Source: a virus
Reading direction: 5' to 3' (one strand)
DNA length: 31,825 nucleotides
IMG/VR virus record: IMGVR_UViG_3300048067_000332
Span: 1 to 31,825 of that record
Part shown: one piece after another, positions 16,151-23,794 of the stretch
How the letters are laid out: each line of letters opens with the position of its first letter
How positions within the stretch are numbered: position 1 is the stretch's first letter
Made by a program: the position numbers and the translations under genes
The notes under the pieces: model-generated
Databases searched by the model: none
The model's input: only the letters and a program-made list of their open reading frames with translations
Told to the model about the DNA's origin: nothing

Positions 16151-18184
16151 ATGTATGTTGTGGAAAACGAATATTTAAAGTATTTAGACGAACTCAAAAA
16201 AATTGCAATCGCATATCATGGGGAAAAAGGTCTAAATTTAAAAAATAAAATAGAAAGATATCACGCATATAATTATAAAACTACAAATGCTAAAGGTGAA
16301 TTATATAACGCTAATCAACCTGATTATAATATAATTAAGCCTATAGTAGATACAGTTAAAACAATATCTTTAGACGCTTATATATCAACACAAGTAAAAA
16401 TAAAAAACCTTAACCATCAAAGTTTAGATCAAATAAATATCATAGAGTCTATTGCTGATATACTCGATGATGTTTGGTCCAACGTTAAAATAAATACACA
16501 ATTAGACAATAAATTGGCGCATGTTTTAAAAGATTCATTAGTTTACGGTTTTGGTGTAGTAAAAACATTCTGGTCTAAGTCGGCATCTGAGACAGGTATG
16601 GGAGATGTAAGCATTGAGCGAATAAACCCTCAAGATTTTTATCCTGAACCGAACGCAACCAGTATTGAAAATGCTAATTATATATTTGTTAAACGTGTAA
16701 TTTCTAAATTTGAACTAATTAAAGAATATAAAAACCAACCAAAAATTTTAAAGAAAATTGAAAAACTTACAACTTACGCAAGACATGAAAAAATTGACGA
16801 ACAAGCAAGCGGAAAACTTGTAAAATCAAATCATAAAAGTGGTGAAGGGCAACCGGAAAGCTCTGGAACGTCAATAAGTGAAGATAAATCTACAGTATTT
16901 TCACCTCAAAGCAATATAGTAATTTGGGAGTGTTATCAAAAAGATGATACCGTCCTAGTCCCTTTAGACAAAGACGATAGCAAAATTAAAACCATGAAAA
17001 CCGAAGAACGGTTCAAATACCCCAATGGGCGTGTGACTATATATAGTGGAAATGAAATTCTTGAAGATAAAGCCATAGATTATCCGTTTGGCTTCCCTTT
17101 TGATGTACTAAAAATAAATGAAAGTGACACTATCCATAGCGATGGTATCGTTCAACCACTTGCTAAAATACAAGATAGTATTTTTAAGTCATACGATAAA
17201 TTAAATACTTTAATTCAAAAATACCAAAGTTTTTTAGTTACCGACCCTATGTCTATAAATAAAAATGATATTGCTAATAAAAAGGACATTGTAGAAATAA
17301 AACCAGGGGGAAGGTTTAACGCCCCAGTTATTGTAACCAATAAACTTATTCAAGATATACAACTTTTGCGTGAACATATTGAGCAATTAAAACAAGATGC
17401 ATACAAAACAACACGTATTAATGAGATTATGCTCTACGGCGAACGTCCAACGGGTGTAAATAGCGGTAAAATGGTCAGAGACCTTATTGAGTCCCCTATG
17501 TCAGCAATTCGTGAAATACAACGGAATTATAAAACATTTCTTAAACAAGTTAGTGACAAGGCTATCATATTAATACAGTTATATTATAACCAAGATAGAA
17601 TTATTAGAATGACAAGCGGAAAAATGATATCTATTCAGCGTGACCAATTTGAAAATACATTTATAAACCAATATCAAAAAGACGAAAATAATAAACTAGT
17701 TACTTTAACTGAAGAAATCCAAGCTGATTTAACCTTAGGTGAATATGAAATTGAAATTACCACGGGATCGTCATTGCCACAATCTCAAGCGGCTATTGCT
17801 TCCACTACCGTTGAACTTGCCCAACAAGGCGTTTTTGGTGATATAAGTAACCCTGATGTTAAAGAACTAATACTAAAAACCCTCGATTACCCTAACTACC
17901 GTGCAATTGTTAATAAAATAAGAGATGAACAAGCACAAATGCAACAAATGGATGAGCCTGAACCAGAATTTCAAAATTATTTAAAGAATGTCAGTATGTC
18001 ATTAAAAGATATAACAGAGTTTATTCAGTTAATGCCAATTGAGAAACAACAAGGCGCAGTAAGCATTATCAGCGAATCTTTAGGAATCGGGTTACCAGAA
18101 ATGCCAATGACGCCAATGCCAGAACAAGAAATTATTGAACCTGTTATTGATGAAACTAACCCCCCTTTAGAAGTAACGTTTTAG
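16151..18184 (+). CDS. Portal protein (P22-like)
   Basis: This 677-residue protein forms the dodecameric ring through which DNA enters and leaves the head. Typical features are the N-terminal YNIIKPIVDTVKTISLDAY region (about 59-77), INPQDFYPEP (about 158-167), GFPFDVLKINESD (about 314-326) and, near 537-545, TGSSLPQSQAA, the usual C-terminal portal helix start. The long Gln/Met/Pro-rich tail (QMQQMDEPEPEF..., PEMPMTPMPEQE) suggests a barrel extension. It is the only large gene on the plus strand and is flanked by oppositely facing late genes. Its end overlaps the convergent zinc-ribbon gene by four bases. No ribosome site precedes the ATG; a GTG three codons later also lacks one. Confidence 0.9.
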   Translation: MYVVENEYLKYLDELKKIAIAYHGEKGLNLKNKIERYHAYNYKTTNAKGELYNANQPDYNIIKPIVDTVKTISLDAYISTQVKIKNLNHQSLDQINIIESIADILDDVWSNVKINTQLDNKLAHVLKDSLVYGFGVVKTFWSKSASETGMGDVSIERINPQDFYPEPNATSIENANYIFVKRVISKFELIKEYKNQPKILKKIEKLTTYARHEKIDEQASGKLVKSNHKSGEGQPESSGTSISEDKSTVFSPQSNIVIWECYQKDDTVLVPLDKDDSKIKTMKTEERFKYPNGRVTIYSGNEILEDKAIDYPFGFPFDVLKINESDTIHSDGIVQPLAKIQDSIFKSYDKLNTLIQKYQSFLVTDPMSINKNDIANKKDIVEIKPGGRFNAPVIVTNKLIQDIQLLREHIEQLKQDAYKTTRINEIMLYGERPTGVNSGKMVRDLIESPMSAIREIQRNYKTFLKQVSDKAIILIQLYYNQDRIIRMTSGKMISIQRDQFENTFINQYQKDENNKLVTLTEEIQADLTLGEYEIEITTGSSLPQSQAAIASTTVELAQQGVFGDISNPDVKELILKTLDYPNYRAIVNKIRDEQAQMQQMDEPEPEFQNYLKNVSMSLKDITEFIQLMPIEKQQGAVSIISESLGIGLPEMPMTPMPEQEIIEPVIDETNPPLEVTF

Positions 18185-18549
18185 TGAAATATTTCGTCAC
18201 ACATACTATCAACAAAATCTGAAGTTTTTTGTTCTTGTTCTCGTTTTATTCTTTCTTTACCCTTTTTAGCCTCAAGTTTAAAATCTTCGCTATTGGCATA
18301 TCTATAGCCTTCTTTTTCTTCTTTCTTTATATCTTCAATAGTTAGATCATATCTATCGTTATTCGGGTTGTAAAACGTCTTGGTTGGTAAATCGCCTTGT
18401 ATAGTTATTTTTTTATAACAACGTCCACAATCTTGAGACTTACAATCTTTAACTTTACATTGTGGTTGATATGACTCTATTTGATTTACTGAGCAATAAT
18501 GGTCATATACAAACCCGCATTTATTACATTTAAACCGATAACTAGGCAA
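18181..18549 (-). CDS. FmdB-type zinc-ribbon protein
   Basis: This 122-residue protein begins MPSYRFKCNKCGFVYDH, the FmdB-like zinc-ribbon start (C8, C11), with further cysteines at about 31, 36, 41 and 44. It then has ITIQGDLPTKTFYNP, a segment seen in many phage members of this group, and a charged helical tail. The function of phage FmdB-like ribbons is unknown; they often lie beside terminase or portal genes, as here. It follows the 208-residue gene (overlap eight bases) and collides tail-to-tail with portal. Confidence 0.75.
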   Translation of the reverse strand: MPSYRFKCNKCGFVYDHYCSVNQIESYQPQCKVKDCKSQDCGRCYKKITIQGDLPTKTFYNPNNDRYDLTIEDIKKEEKEGYRYANSEDFKLEAKKGKERIKREQEQKTSDFVDSMCDEIFH

Positions 18550-19168
18550 TTTTTTGCTCCTTTATTAAATCGGTTAAAAACTGCTTAATGCGTTGCCGTC
18601 TCATGATGTTATTGTCTGTGCATTGCATAGTACGATAAATAGAGTTTTTTTGTACAACGTCATTATGTTTATCTAAATATGACTTTATTTGCTCAATACT
18701 TGCCCCTGATTGGACGTATAAAACTTCTAAATCTTCCCGTGTAATATCCTTTTGAACGTATTTTTCACTTGTTAGGTTTAAAATTTCTTCATTTAATCGG
18801 TTATTCTCTTTTTTTAAATCTGTGAGTTTTGATTCTATTGTTTTAAAACGTTTCGTAATGTCGTGTATGTGTCTCATAAATTCATTTATATTGGTAGAGA
18901 CTTTGATATGGTTTAATTGCATCTGTAAGTTTTTGTATATTTCGGTCAGCTTTGCATTATCTAATGGTTCTTTACTTGTAATCTGTTCTATAGCTTCGGC
19001 GTGCATCTCAATACTATATTTCCGATTACCCTCTATTTGTTTTTGTATCAAAGTGGATATGCGGTTTTCTAGTTGATTGATAAACGATGACATTTCCCGT
19101 TGTACTATTGCATGTACATTTAATGTATTATTTGATTGCCTAGTTTCCTCAAATTCATTATTAAACAT
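18542..19168 (-). CDS. Coiled-coil protein between terminase and portal, unknown
   Basis: This 208-residue protein is mostly helical, with a coiled coil at about 75-135 (MHIHDITKRF region, then LKKENNRLNEEILNL). A small basic C-terminal domain (SGASIEQIKSYLDK, then NNIMRRQRIKQFLTDLIKEQ) could be a helix-turn-helix. Not recognised. Located just after the large terminase and a 53-residue gene, it may assist packaging. It overlaps the small gene before it by eight bases. Confidence 0.65.
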   Translation of the reverse strand: MFNNEFEETRQSNNTLNVHAIVQREMSSFINQLENRISTLIQKQIEGNRKYSIEMHAEAIEQITSKEPLDNAKLTEIYKNLQMQLNHIKVSTNINEFMRHIHDITKRFKTIESKLTDLKKENNRLNEEILNLTSEKYVQKDITREDLEVLYVQSGASIEQIKSYLDKHNDVVQKNSIYRTMQCTDNNIMRRQRIKQFLTDLIKEQKIA

Positions 19169-19322
19169 TTTTAAACCTCGCTTTTTTCTTTAATCTTTCC
19201 AGTGCAGTCATTTCTCTTTGAGTTAGTTTCGCAATTGGTTTCGCATTTAATTTATTAAACCTTTCAAATTCCTTTTGTTGGCATGTATATCGGCCTATGC
19301 CGGCTACTTTACTATGCTTCAT
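19161..19322 (-). CDS. Short basic protein after terL
   Basis: This is a 53-residue ORF, MKHSKVAGIGRYTCQQ... ending LERLKKKARFKNV, strongly basic. It begins five bases after the terL stop and its own stop lies inside the start of the next gene, so it fills the gap exactly. The terL end (AAGGATGTGAG) supplies a plausible ribosome site. Unknown function; the HNH-like or zinc motifs one might expect beside terL are absent. Confidence 0.6.
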   Translation of the reverse strand: MKHSKVAGIGRYTCQQKEFERFNKLNAKPIAKLTQREMTALERLKKKARFKNV

Positions 19323-19327
19323 AAATC

Positions 19328-20611
19328 TCACATCCTTAAATTGTACGGTTTCATAATAGGGGCAAATACTTTAGCAGGGCTATCGACCTCAATATTTTTT
19401 AAATATTGCACTGCATATTGTACGGCATCCACTGAGTGATCATCTTTTTTTACTACCTCCTCTCGACGGTTCTCAGTTTCATTTAATCTTGCCGGCTTAT
19501 ATTTGTACCCTTTGTGTTGTTTTATAACGTAATCTAGGGTATCAAAAATAAATAGCTTATTTTGATGAAATAATTTATTCACCAATAAGATATTATCAAA
19601 TTTACTCGCCTTGTTTGCCTCAAATAACCTAAAACCTTGCTGTTGCAAGTCCAGCCACCATGACCCTTGATCTCTGTCCGGTGTTTTCATTGAATAATCA
19701 GCAATGATATTTAAATTACCATGTCTTGTTAATGCTTGGCATACTTCATGGAATTGAGCTTGTGACTTGTGCCATTCATCGCATATGAACATATTGCCTG
19801 ACTCATCCTTAGCAACCCACACAAGGCTAGTATCATTAATGCCGGCATGGTCATACCCTATGCAAACATAAAAATGCTTTTGTATCCATATTTTAGGTGT
19901 AATGTGATGCGCTTTAAATGCCGTGTATACTCTATCGCTTGTTCTATCCCATCCACCATATATATACCGTTCTATATAGTCCTGGGGATAATCTCTTAGT
20001 AATCCCTCCATGTATTTTGGGTCCAAGTTTGCTTCATTATCTTGCATACTTCCATTAATAAAAAAAACATGTTCGGGTTTATTTTCTACGTACCGTTCTT
20101 TTGCCCAACTATCGGCTGGGTTGCCTTCCACTAATAAAAACCGTTTTGGTACAGCCTGCCCTGATAAACGGCCCAAAACCTGTAGAAATAGTTTGTGTGG
20201 TATTTCTTCAGCCTGGCAAAGTGTCGCTCCGTCATATTCGTTTGATAATATCTTGGTGTCTTTATCAAATGCTCTGAAATTAATTCGACTTCCATTGCTA
20301 AAGTTAGCATTTCTTTCTGATTTATTATATGTATAACCTGAAGTATCGGGGGGGAACAATTGCATAAACTGAGGAATAACGGAATCGTTTAATTCTGGAT
20401 ATGTCGACCGGCAGAATAACCAATTTACGTCTTTATATAAAGAACATAAATAAAATGTTATTAACATGGTAATTAATGACTTACCACAACGGAATGCACC
20501 AAAATAAGCCAATTCTTCCGGCGCATCGTCTCGAATCTGCATATCTTCCGTAAATATTTGGCTAAAGAATAAAGACTGTTTAGGATTTAAGACAATATTG
20601 AACCTATCCAT
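19328..20611 (-). CDS. terL: Terminase large subunit
   Basis: This 427-residue packaging motor couples ATP hydrolysis to DNA translocation and cuts the concatemer. ATPase: Walker A GAFRCGKS (38-45), Walker B with catalytic glutamates LCQAEE (131-136), coupling segment LLVEGNPAD (159-167). Nuclease (RNase H fold): D254 in GYDHAG, E279 in ICDEW, D305 in IADYS and D391/D395 in DDHSVDA. All key residues are present, so it should be active. The start shares a base with the upstream small membrane gene. Length is normal for podoviral or P22-like terminases. Headful or cos packaging cannot be decided here; ends that close into a circle fit either. Confidence 0.95.
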   Translation of the reverse strand: MDRFNIVLNPKQSLFFSQIFTEDMQIRDDAPEELAYFGAFRCGKSLITMLITFYLCSLYKDVNWLFCRSTYPELNDSVIPQFMQLFPPDTSGYTYNKSERNANFSNGSRINFRAFDKDTKILSNEYDGATLCQAEEIPHKLFLQVLGRLSGQAVPKRFLLVEGNPADSWAKERYVENKPEHVFFINGSMQDNEANLDPKYMEGLLRDYPQDYIERYIYGGWDRTSDRVYTAFKAHHITPKIWIQKHFYVCIGYDHAGINDTSLVWVAKDESGNMFICDEWHKSQAQFHEVCQALTRHGNLNIIADYSMKTPDRDQGSWWLDLQQQGFRLFEANKASKFDNILLVNKLFHQNKLFIFDTLDYVIKQHKGYKYKPARLNETENRREEVVKKDDHSVDAVQYAVQYLKNIEVDSPAKVFAPIMKPYNLRM

Positions 20612-20844
20612 TAAATAAGCGGTTTTGTATATGCTCTTTCCATTTCTTGTTCGGTGTATAATTCTTCGAGCTGTTGTTCTTTAGTTTTATATTTTACGGC
20701 TTTTAATGGGTCTCTGTTGTTTTTATAATAATAATGCATTCTAAAACTTAGTAATAAATTAACAAATACAATACCAGTTAAAATCAAGCCATACGATAGA
20801 ACAATAAATAACTTCCATAAATCAAAGGCGATTACTTCTTGCAT
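20611..20844 (-). CDS. Small single-span membrane protein upstream of terL
   Basis: This 77-residue protein has one clear hydrophobic segment (about 10-33, WKLFIVLSYGLILTGIVFVN) followed by a charged cytoplasmic-type tail (RMHYYYKNNRDPLKAVKYK). It is coupled by one base to terL and by one base to the gene before it. Unknown function; a holin- or packaging-associated membrane protein are both possible. Membrane segment is directly visible. Confidence 0.65.
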   Translation of the reverse strand: MQEVIAFDLWKLFIVLSYGLILTGIVFVNLLLSFRMHYYYKNNRDPLKAVKYKTKEQQLEELYTEQEMERAYTKPLI

Positions 20845-21062
20845 TATAACCCGCCCAAATCTGCCAGCTGATTATGTATGTCCGTTCGTTCCATTTCTAA
20901 CTTTTTAATCTTCAACGTTCTTTTTATATCTTCCAAAACGTTTACGGCTGTATCAAATTGTGTTTTCTGTTCCGCTGTTAAATCAAGAACTAAAAGGCTT
21001 TTTAGGTGCATAACTTCTGGCAATAAGACATCTACTCTACGATATTTTTCATCAAAATTCAT
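20844..21062 (-). CDS. Small helical protein, first after terS
   Basis: This 72-residue, helical, charged protein (MNFDEKYRRVDVLLPEV... LKIKKLEMERTDIHNQL) is not recognised. It has a strong ribosome site, GAGGGG, 4 bases before the ATG, and a promoter-like TTTACA-N17-TAATAT upstream, so it may head the terL unit. Its stop overlaps the next ATG by one base. Confidence 0.6.
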   Translation of the reverse strand: MNFDEKYRRVDVLLPEVMHLKSLLVLDLTAEQKTQFDTAVNVLEDIKRTLKIKKLEMERTDIHNQLADLGGL

Positions 21063-21093
21063 AAAACCCCTCTTTTAATAAATATTTTATGTA

Positions 21094-21122
21094 ATATTAT
21101 TTCATTAAAATACTTTTGTAAA
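21094..21122 (-). promoter_or_regulatory. Candidate sigma-70 promoter for the terL unit
   Basis: TTTACA (21122-21117), 17-base spacer, TAATAT (21099-21094) in the gap between terS and the 72-residue gene. The -35 matches 5 of 6 consensus bases, the -10 only 4 of 6; start expected near 21087, leaving a short leader with a good ribosome site. Confidence 0.4.
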
Positions 21123-21132
21123 TGTTTTTATG

Positions 21133-21525
21133 TTAGTTTAATTTTTTTACATCTTCACCAGTTAGAGTGATTACATGTTTCATTGGCTTAGGTTCTTGTT
21201 GTATGTGTGTATCATATATTGCCTGCTTTTCATCGTCGTCAGCTAATAACTTGTATAAGAATATCTGTCCGGCACTACTTGTCGTTTCTTCATCTAACCA
21301 CATTTTACGTAGCTTTTTTTTAATTTTTACACCGTTATTGCCTATCAATCTTTTTAGATTGTCGTATCTGTCGGACCCTACAGGGTAGTAAGTATAAAAA
21401 CTATCCTTCCCTATTGGTAAAGCTGCAATCAAATCACGTACGAATAAAATATCATCTTGTCTCTCTAATATCTTTAAAGCCATTTCATATACTTTAGTTT
21501 TATTAGCTTCTACCTTTTCGCACAT
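21133..21525 (-). CDS. terS: Terminase small subunit
   Basis: This 130-residue protein has a helical N-terminus (NKTKVYEMALKILERQDDILFVRDLIAALP) and then IGKDSFYTYYPVGSDRYDNLKRLI, which looks like the DNA-recognition helix-turn-helix of a small-terminase group (F-Y/W-x-W/Y-P core). A helical oligomerisation region with SSAGQIFLYKLLADDDEKQ follows. TerS binds the packaging start site and delivers DNA to TerL. It lies three genes upstream of terL and is the first gene of the minus-strand unit. No ribosome site; a TATAAA hexamer ends eight bases before the ATG, suggesting a leaderless message. Confidence 0.75.
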   Translation of the reverse strand: MCEKVEANKTKVYEMALKILERQDDILFVRDLIAALPIGKDSFYTYYPVGSDRYDNLKRLIGNNGVKIKKKLRKMWLDEETTSSAGQIFLYKLLADDDEKQAIYDTHIQQEPKPMKHVITLTGEDVKKLN

Positions 21526-21532
21526 ATAAATA

Positions 21533-21561
21533 TTTATACCCTAAGAACTTTTTTTATGCAA
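21533..21561 (-). promoter_or_regulatory. Candidate promoter for terS
   Basis: TATAAA (21538-21533) is preceded at 17 bases by TTGCAT (21561-21556), a weak -35. Transcription would start at or next to the terS ATG (21525). It faces the strong plus-strand promoter at 21596, 35 bases away. Confidence 0.4.
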
Positions 21562-21595
21562 ATTTTAAGGTATTAAACTTTATTATATTAAAGTA

Positions 21596-21624
21596 TTGAC
21601 ATAAAATAATTTACTATATATAAT
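21596..21624 (+). promoter_or_regulatory. Consensus sigma-70 promoter for the small plus-strand operon
   Basis: TTGACA (21596-21601), exactly 17 bases, TATAAT (21619-21624): all 12 consensus bases match at optimal spacing. Start expected near 21631, giving a leader of about 25 bases with AAGGAG (21643-21648) before the ATG at 21656. This is the strongest promoter visible and should fire immediately with host polymerase. Confidence 0.85.
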
Positions 21625-21655
21625 TAAGTCATATTAATAATTAAGGAGTTAAAAA

Positions 21656-21787
21656 ATGATACGAATAACTAAAATTAACAATAACTTATGGCTTAAGGTT
21701 TTTAACAATTCTAAACTTGTTTATGCTGGCGGTGGCTTTAAATCTATCAATGAAGCTTTTAAGACGGCTTCTTACTATTTAAAATAA
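21656..21787 (+). CDS. Small early protein, 43 residues
   Basis: The ORF starts MIRITKINNNLWLKVFNNSK and ends FKTASYYLK. It is the first gene behind the consensus promoter, with AAGGAG seven bases before its ATG. Short, basic, with alternating hydrophobic residues suggesting a small beta-hairpin plus helix. No family recognised. Phage genes placed like this are often host-takeover or anti-defence proteins; that is inference from position. Confidence 0.7.
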   Translation: MIRITKINNNLWLKVFNNSKLVYAGGGFKSINEAFKTASYYLK

Positions 21788-21801
21788 TAAAAGGAATAAT
21801 C

Positions 21802-22080
21802 ATGACAAAACAATATTTTAAGCATTTAGATTTAGAGTATTCAACTAAAGTAGGCATCGTAGAAAGAATTATCAATAATGAGGGTTTGACCGTTACCGAT
21901 GTTTCCAGTTGTGATGGCTTGCGAGATTTAACAATCGAAGATATCGATATTGATTATGTAAAATGTTTTATAAGCAAAAATTTAGAATTAGTAGTCGAAT
22001 TTAATGATGAAAGTTTTTTAATTAACCTTTTATCTATTAGTGACATACTAGATACATATGAGTACGATTTTAAAATTTAG
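21802..22080 (+). CDS. Acidic small early protein
   Basis: This 92-residue protein has 19 Asp/Glu against 8 Lys/Arg, a strongly acidic balance. It includes the runs IEDIDIDYVK and VVEFNDESF and ends DTYEYDFKI. It is the middle of three small plus-strand genes, with AAGGA six bases before the ATG. No family recognised. Acidic small early proteins include DNA mimics and anti-restriction or anti-CRISPR proteins, so this is a candidate for such a role, without direct evidence. Confidence 0.75.
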   Translation: MTKQYFKHLDLEYSTKVGIVERIINNEGLTVTDVSSCDGLRDLTIEDIDIDYVKCFISKNLELVVEFNDESFLINLLSISDILDTYEYDFKI

Positions 22081-22090
22081 AGGTTTAACA

Positions 22091-22219
22091 ATGAATAAAG
22101 AAAAACATATTACATTTGATACATGGGAATCGTTTGATAATTGGCTTAAAGGTGGTTTAATCAAAAAAACAAACCAAGATCAAGTTGATTATGTATTTAA
22201 CGAAGATCAAATTAACTAA
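22091..22219 (+). CDS. Small early protein, 42 residues
   Basis: The ORF starts MNKEKHITFDTWESFDNWLK and ends VFNEDQIN. It follows the 92-residue gene by ten bases with AGAGG as ribosome site, so it belongs to the same message. Rich in aromatic (F, W, Y) and acidic residues. Unknown function. It ends 20 bases from the convergent MORN gene with no hairpin between them. Confidence 0.65.
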   Translation: MNKEKHITFDTWESFDNWLKGGLIKKTNQDQVDYVFNEDQIN

Positions 22220-22239
22220 CTGATTAGGTATATAGCTTA

Positions 22240-22842
22240 TTAAAATACTCGTTCATCACCAATTTTTTGGTCATTGAACCAACGTTGAGTGTAAATTTTT
22301 TCAGTTATAAAATTCTCATATACACCATTCCCATGTTTTTTTGAGTCTTTCCATTCTCCCTGATAATTTCCATGTTTTTTTAATAAAATACCTTGCCCGT
22401 TAGGCTTGTTATATTCCCATTGTCCGTAGTATTCAGTACCATTTTTATATGTATACCTACCTACTCCATGCATTTTATTATTTTTAAACTGCCCAATATA
22501 CTTGTCGCCATTAAAACATTTATGAACACCTTCCCCATCGGCTTTCCCTTCTTTCCATTGTCCATAAAATATCCGGTTACCATTCCAAATATGACCACCT
22601 TCACCGTTAAATTTTCCATGCTCCCACTGCCCAATAAATGTATGGCCGTTTCTTAAAACTAAAACACCTTTTCCATGCTTTCTATTTTCTAAATCATATT
22701 GACCGGTATAAATTGCGTTAGTTTGTCGCATTTGTGTTGCTGCATTTTCTGCCTGTTGTCTAGGGTTTACGCTCATTAAATCTCTATCAGTATCCCTAGC
22801 AACTCTTTCTCTACGCCCTATAAAATTTAATAATGATCTCAT
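22240..22842 (-). CDS. MORN-repeat protein
   Basis: This 200-residue protein has six MORN repeats covering about 45-195: YTGQYDLENRKHGKGV, FIGQWEHGKFNGEG, FYGQWKEGKADGEG, YIGQFKNNKMHGVG, YYGQWEYNKPNGQG and YQGEWKDSKKHGNG. MORN repeats form elongated beta hairpins and mediate protein or lipid contact; they are abundant in eukaryotes and in bacteria that live in eukaryotic cells. The first 44 residues are basic and helical (LLNFIGRRERVARD) and could bind membrane or nucleic acid. It is the last gene of the replication operon, 12 bases after rusA, with an AAGGGA ribosome site. Its role in a phage is unknown. Confidence 0.9.
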   Translation of the reverse strand: MRSLLNFIGRRERVARDTDRDLMSVNPRQQAENAATQMRQTNAIYTGQYDLENRKHGKGVLVLRNGHTFIGQWEHGKFNGEGGHIWNGNRIFYGQWKEGKADGEGVHKCFNGDKYIGQFKNNKMHGVGRYTYKNGTEYYGQWEYNKPNGQGILLKKHGNYQGEWKDSKKHGNGVYENFITEKIYTQRWFNDQKIGDERVF

Positions 22843-22854
22843 TTTTTCCCTTTT

Positions 22855-23241
22855 TTATTTTATATATTGGCTATATTCAGCATTAATTTTTACTACTTGC
22901 CTGTCATCATAATATGCAATTTTGTTCAAAGCATCTTCAACACCTTTCCCGATGTTGACGACATCCGCTCTCCTATAATTAAATATTTTTACGAATAATT
23001 CTAGATCCCCCCTATAATCACAAAGATTATTACTTTCCGGCATTGGCTCATAATATTTTATTTCAACTATTACATAAGGGCCAATATCGTTTTCTAATTT
23101 CTTAGGCTTTTTAAATCTAATCTGAACTAATTTTTTGTAAGACTGATAGCGCATCCACTGTCTACAATAAAACTTCTGTTTTTGCGTAGTACGTACATAT
23201 GGTACTGGCTTTCCTTCTACTATAAATTCAATTTGTTTCAT
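22855..23241 (-). CDS. rusA: RusA-family Holliday junction resolvase
   Basis: This 128-residue protein has the family's N-terminal G-K-P-V-P-Y-V-R element (10-17) and the acidic core ADVVNIGKGVEDALNKI...YDDRQV (92-116). RusA cuts four-way junctions, in phages to debranch DNA before packaging. D93 and the DD pair at 112-113 match E. coli RusA D70 and D91; the place of D72 is V95 here, although E102/D103 may compensate, as I believe occurs in some phage members. It overlaps the helicase-loader-like gene by 14 bases. Confidence 0.85.
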   Translation of the reverse strand: MKQIEFIVEGKPVPYVRTTQKQKFYCRQWMRYQSYKKLVQIRFKKPKKLENDIGPYVIVEIKYYEPMPESNNLCDYRGDLELFVKIFNYRRADVVNIGKGVEDALNKIAYYDDRQVVKINAEYSQYIK

Positions 23242-23794
23242 TAAACATCAAGCCTATGGGAACCATATCTGCATCGCCTGTTTTTTTCTCTATTTTGTTA
23301 ATATTACACCCTATTAACTCCACATTATCATCCATATCTAACTCTCCACGCTCTAAACGCTCGCAATACGATTCAAACTCTTTTTTTATCCATTGCAAAT
23401 CCTTATTTTCACACTTTTCAACCCGTGAATTACCTATCAACCTTTTTATTTTAACTGCCCATGCTTCAAGTTCATACGGTAAATACATTGCGGGCTGAAA
23501 TGCGTTGGATTGAAAATAAATCCACTTCTCATCGATATTTTGGGCAATTTTCTTTTTTCTTAAGTCTTCATACTTTGTTGATACAATTTGTACGATATCG
23601 CTCAAATGAGGGGCATATCGTGACATTGTGCGATGCTGTCTTATGGCTATCACAATGTCTTCTGTTTGATATTCACTGTTTGCAAGGTCATCGATAATTA
23701 TCTTTTGGATTTTTTCTTTGTCTTCTTGTCCTGATAAGACGTAGGATTTAAATATTTCGCCTTTGATTAGGTTTCTTCGCTTAGATTCTGTCAT
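23228..23794 (-). CDS. Putative helicase loader / replication accessory protein
   Basis: This 188-residue helical protein has a TEDIVIAIRQHRTMSRYAPHLSDIVQIV segment (about 44-71) that resembles the G39P-type helicase loader or inhibitor fold: a helix, a 'hr....R.fP...di' turn, then another helix. A charged helical middle and an acidic C-terminus follow. It overlaps the replication initiator by 14 bases and rusA by 14, so the three are translated together. Bringing the host DnaB helicase to the initiator is the expected job, since no phage helicase or primase is present. Weak family signal; position is the main support. Confidence 0.6.
   Translation of the reverse strand: MTESKRRNLIKGEIFKSYVLSGQEDKEKIQKIIIDDLANSEYQTEDIVIAIRQHRTMSRYAPHLSDIVQIVSTKYEDLRKKKIAQNIDEKWIYFQSNAFQPAMYLPYELEAWAVKIKRLIGNSRVEKCENKDLQWIKKEFESYCERLERGELDMDDNVELIGCNINKIEKKTGDADMVPIGLMFNETN

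Noticed and set aside
21087-21097. TTATGTAATAT shared with the portal upstream region (16142-16152)
   Set aside because: Short A/T words recur by chance at this base composition; there is no symmetry or consistent distance to start sites.
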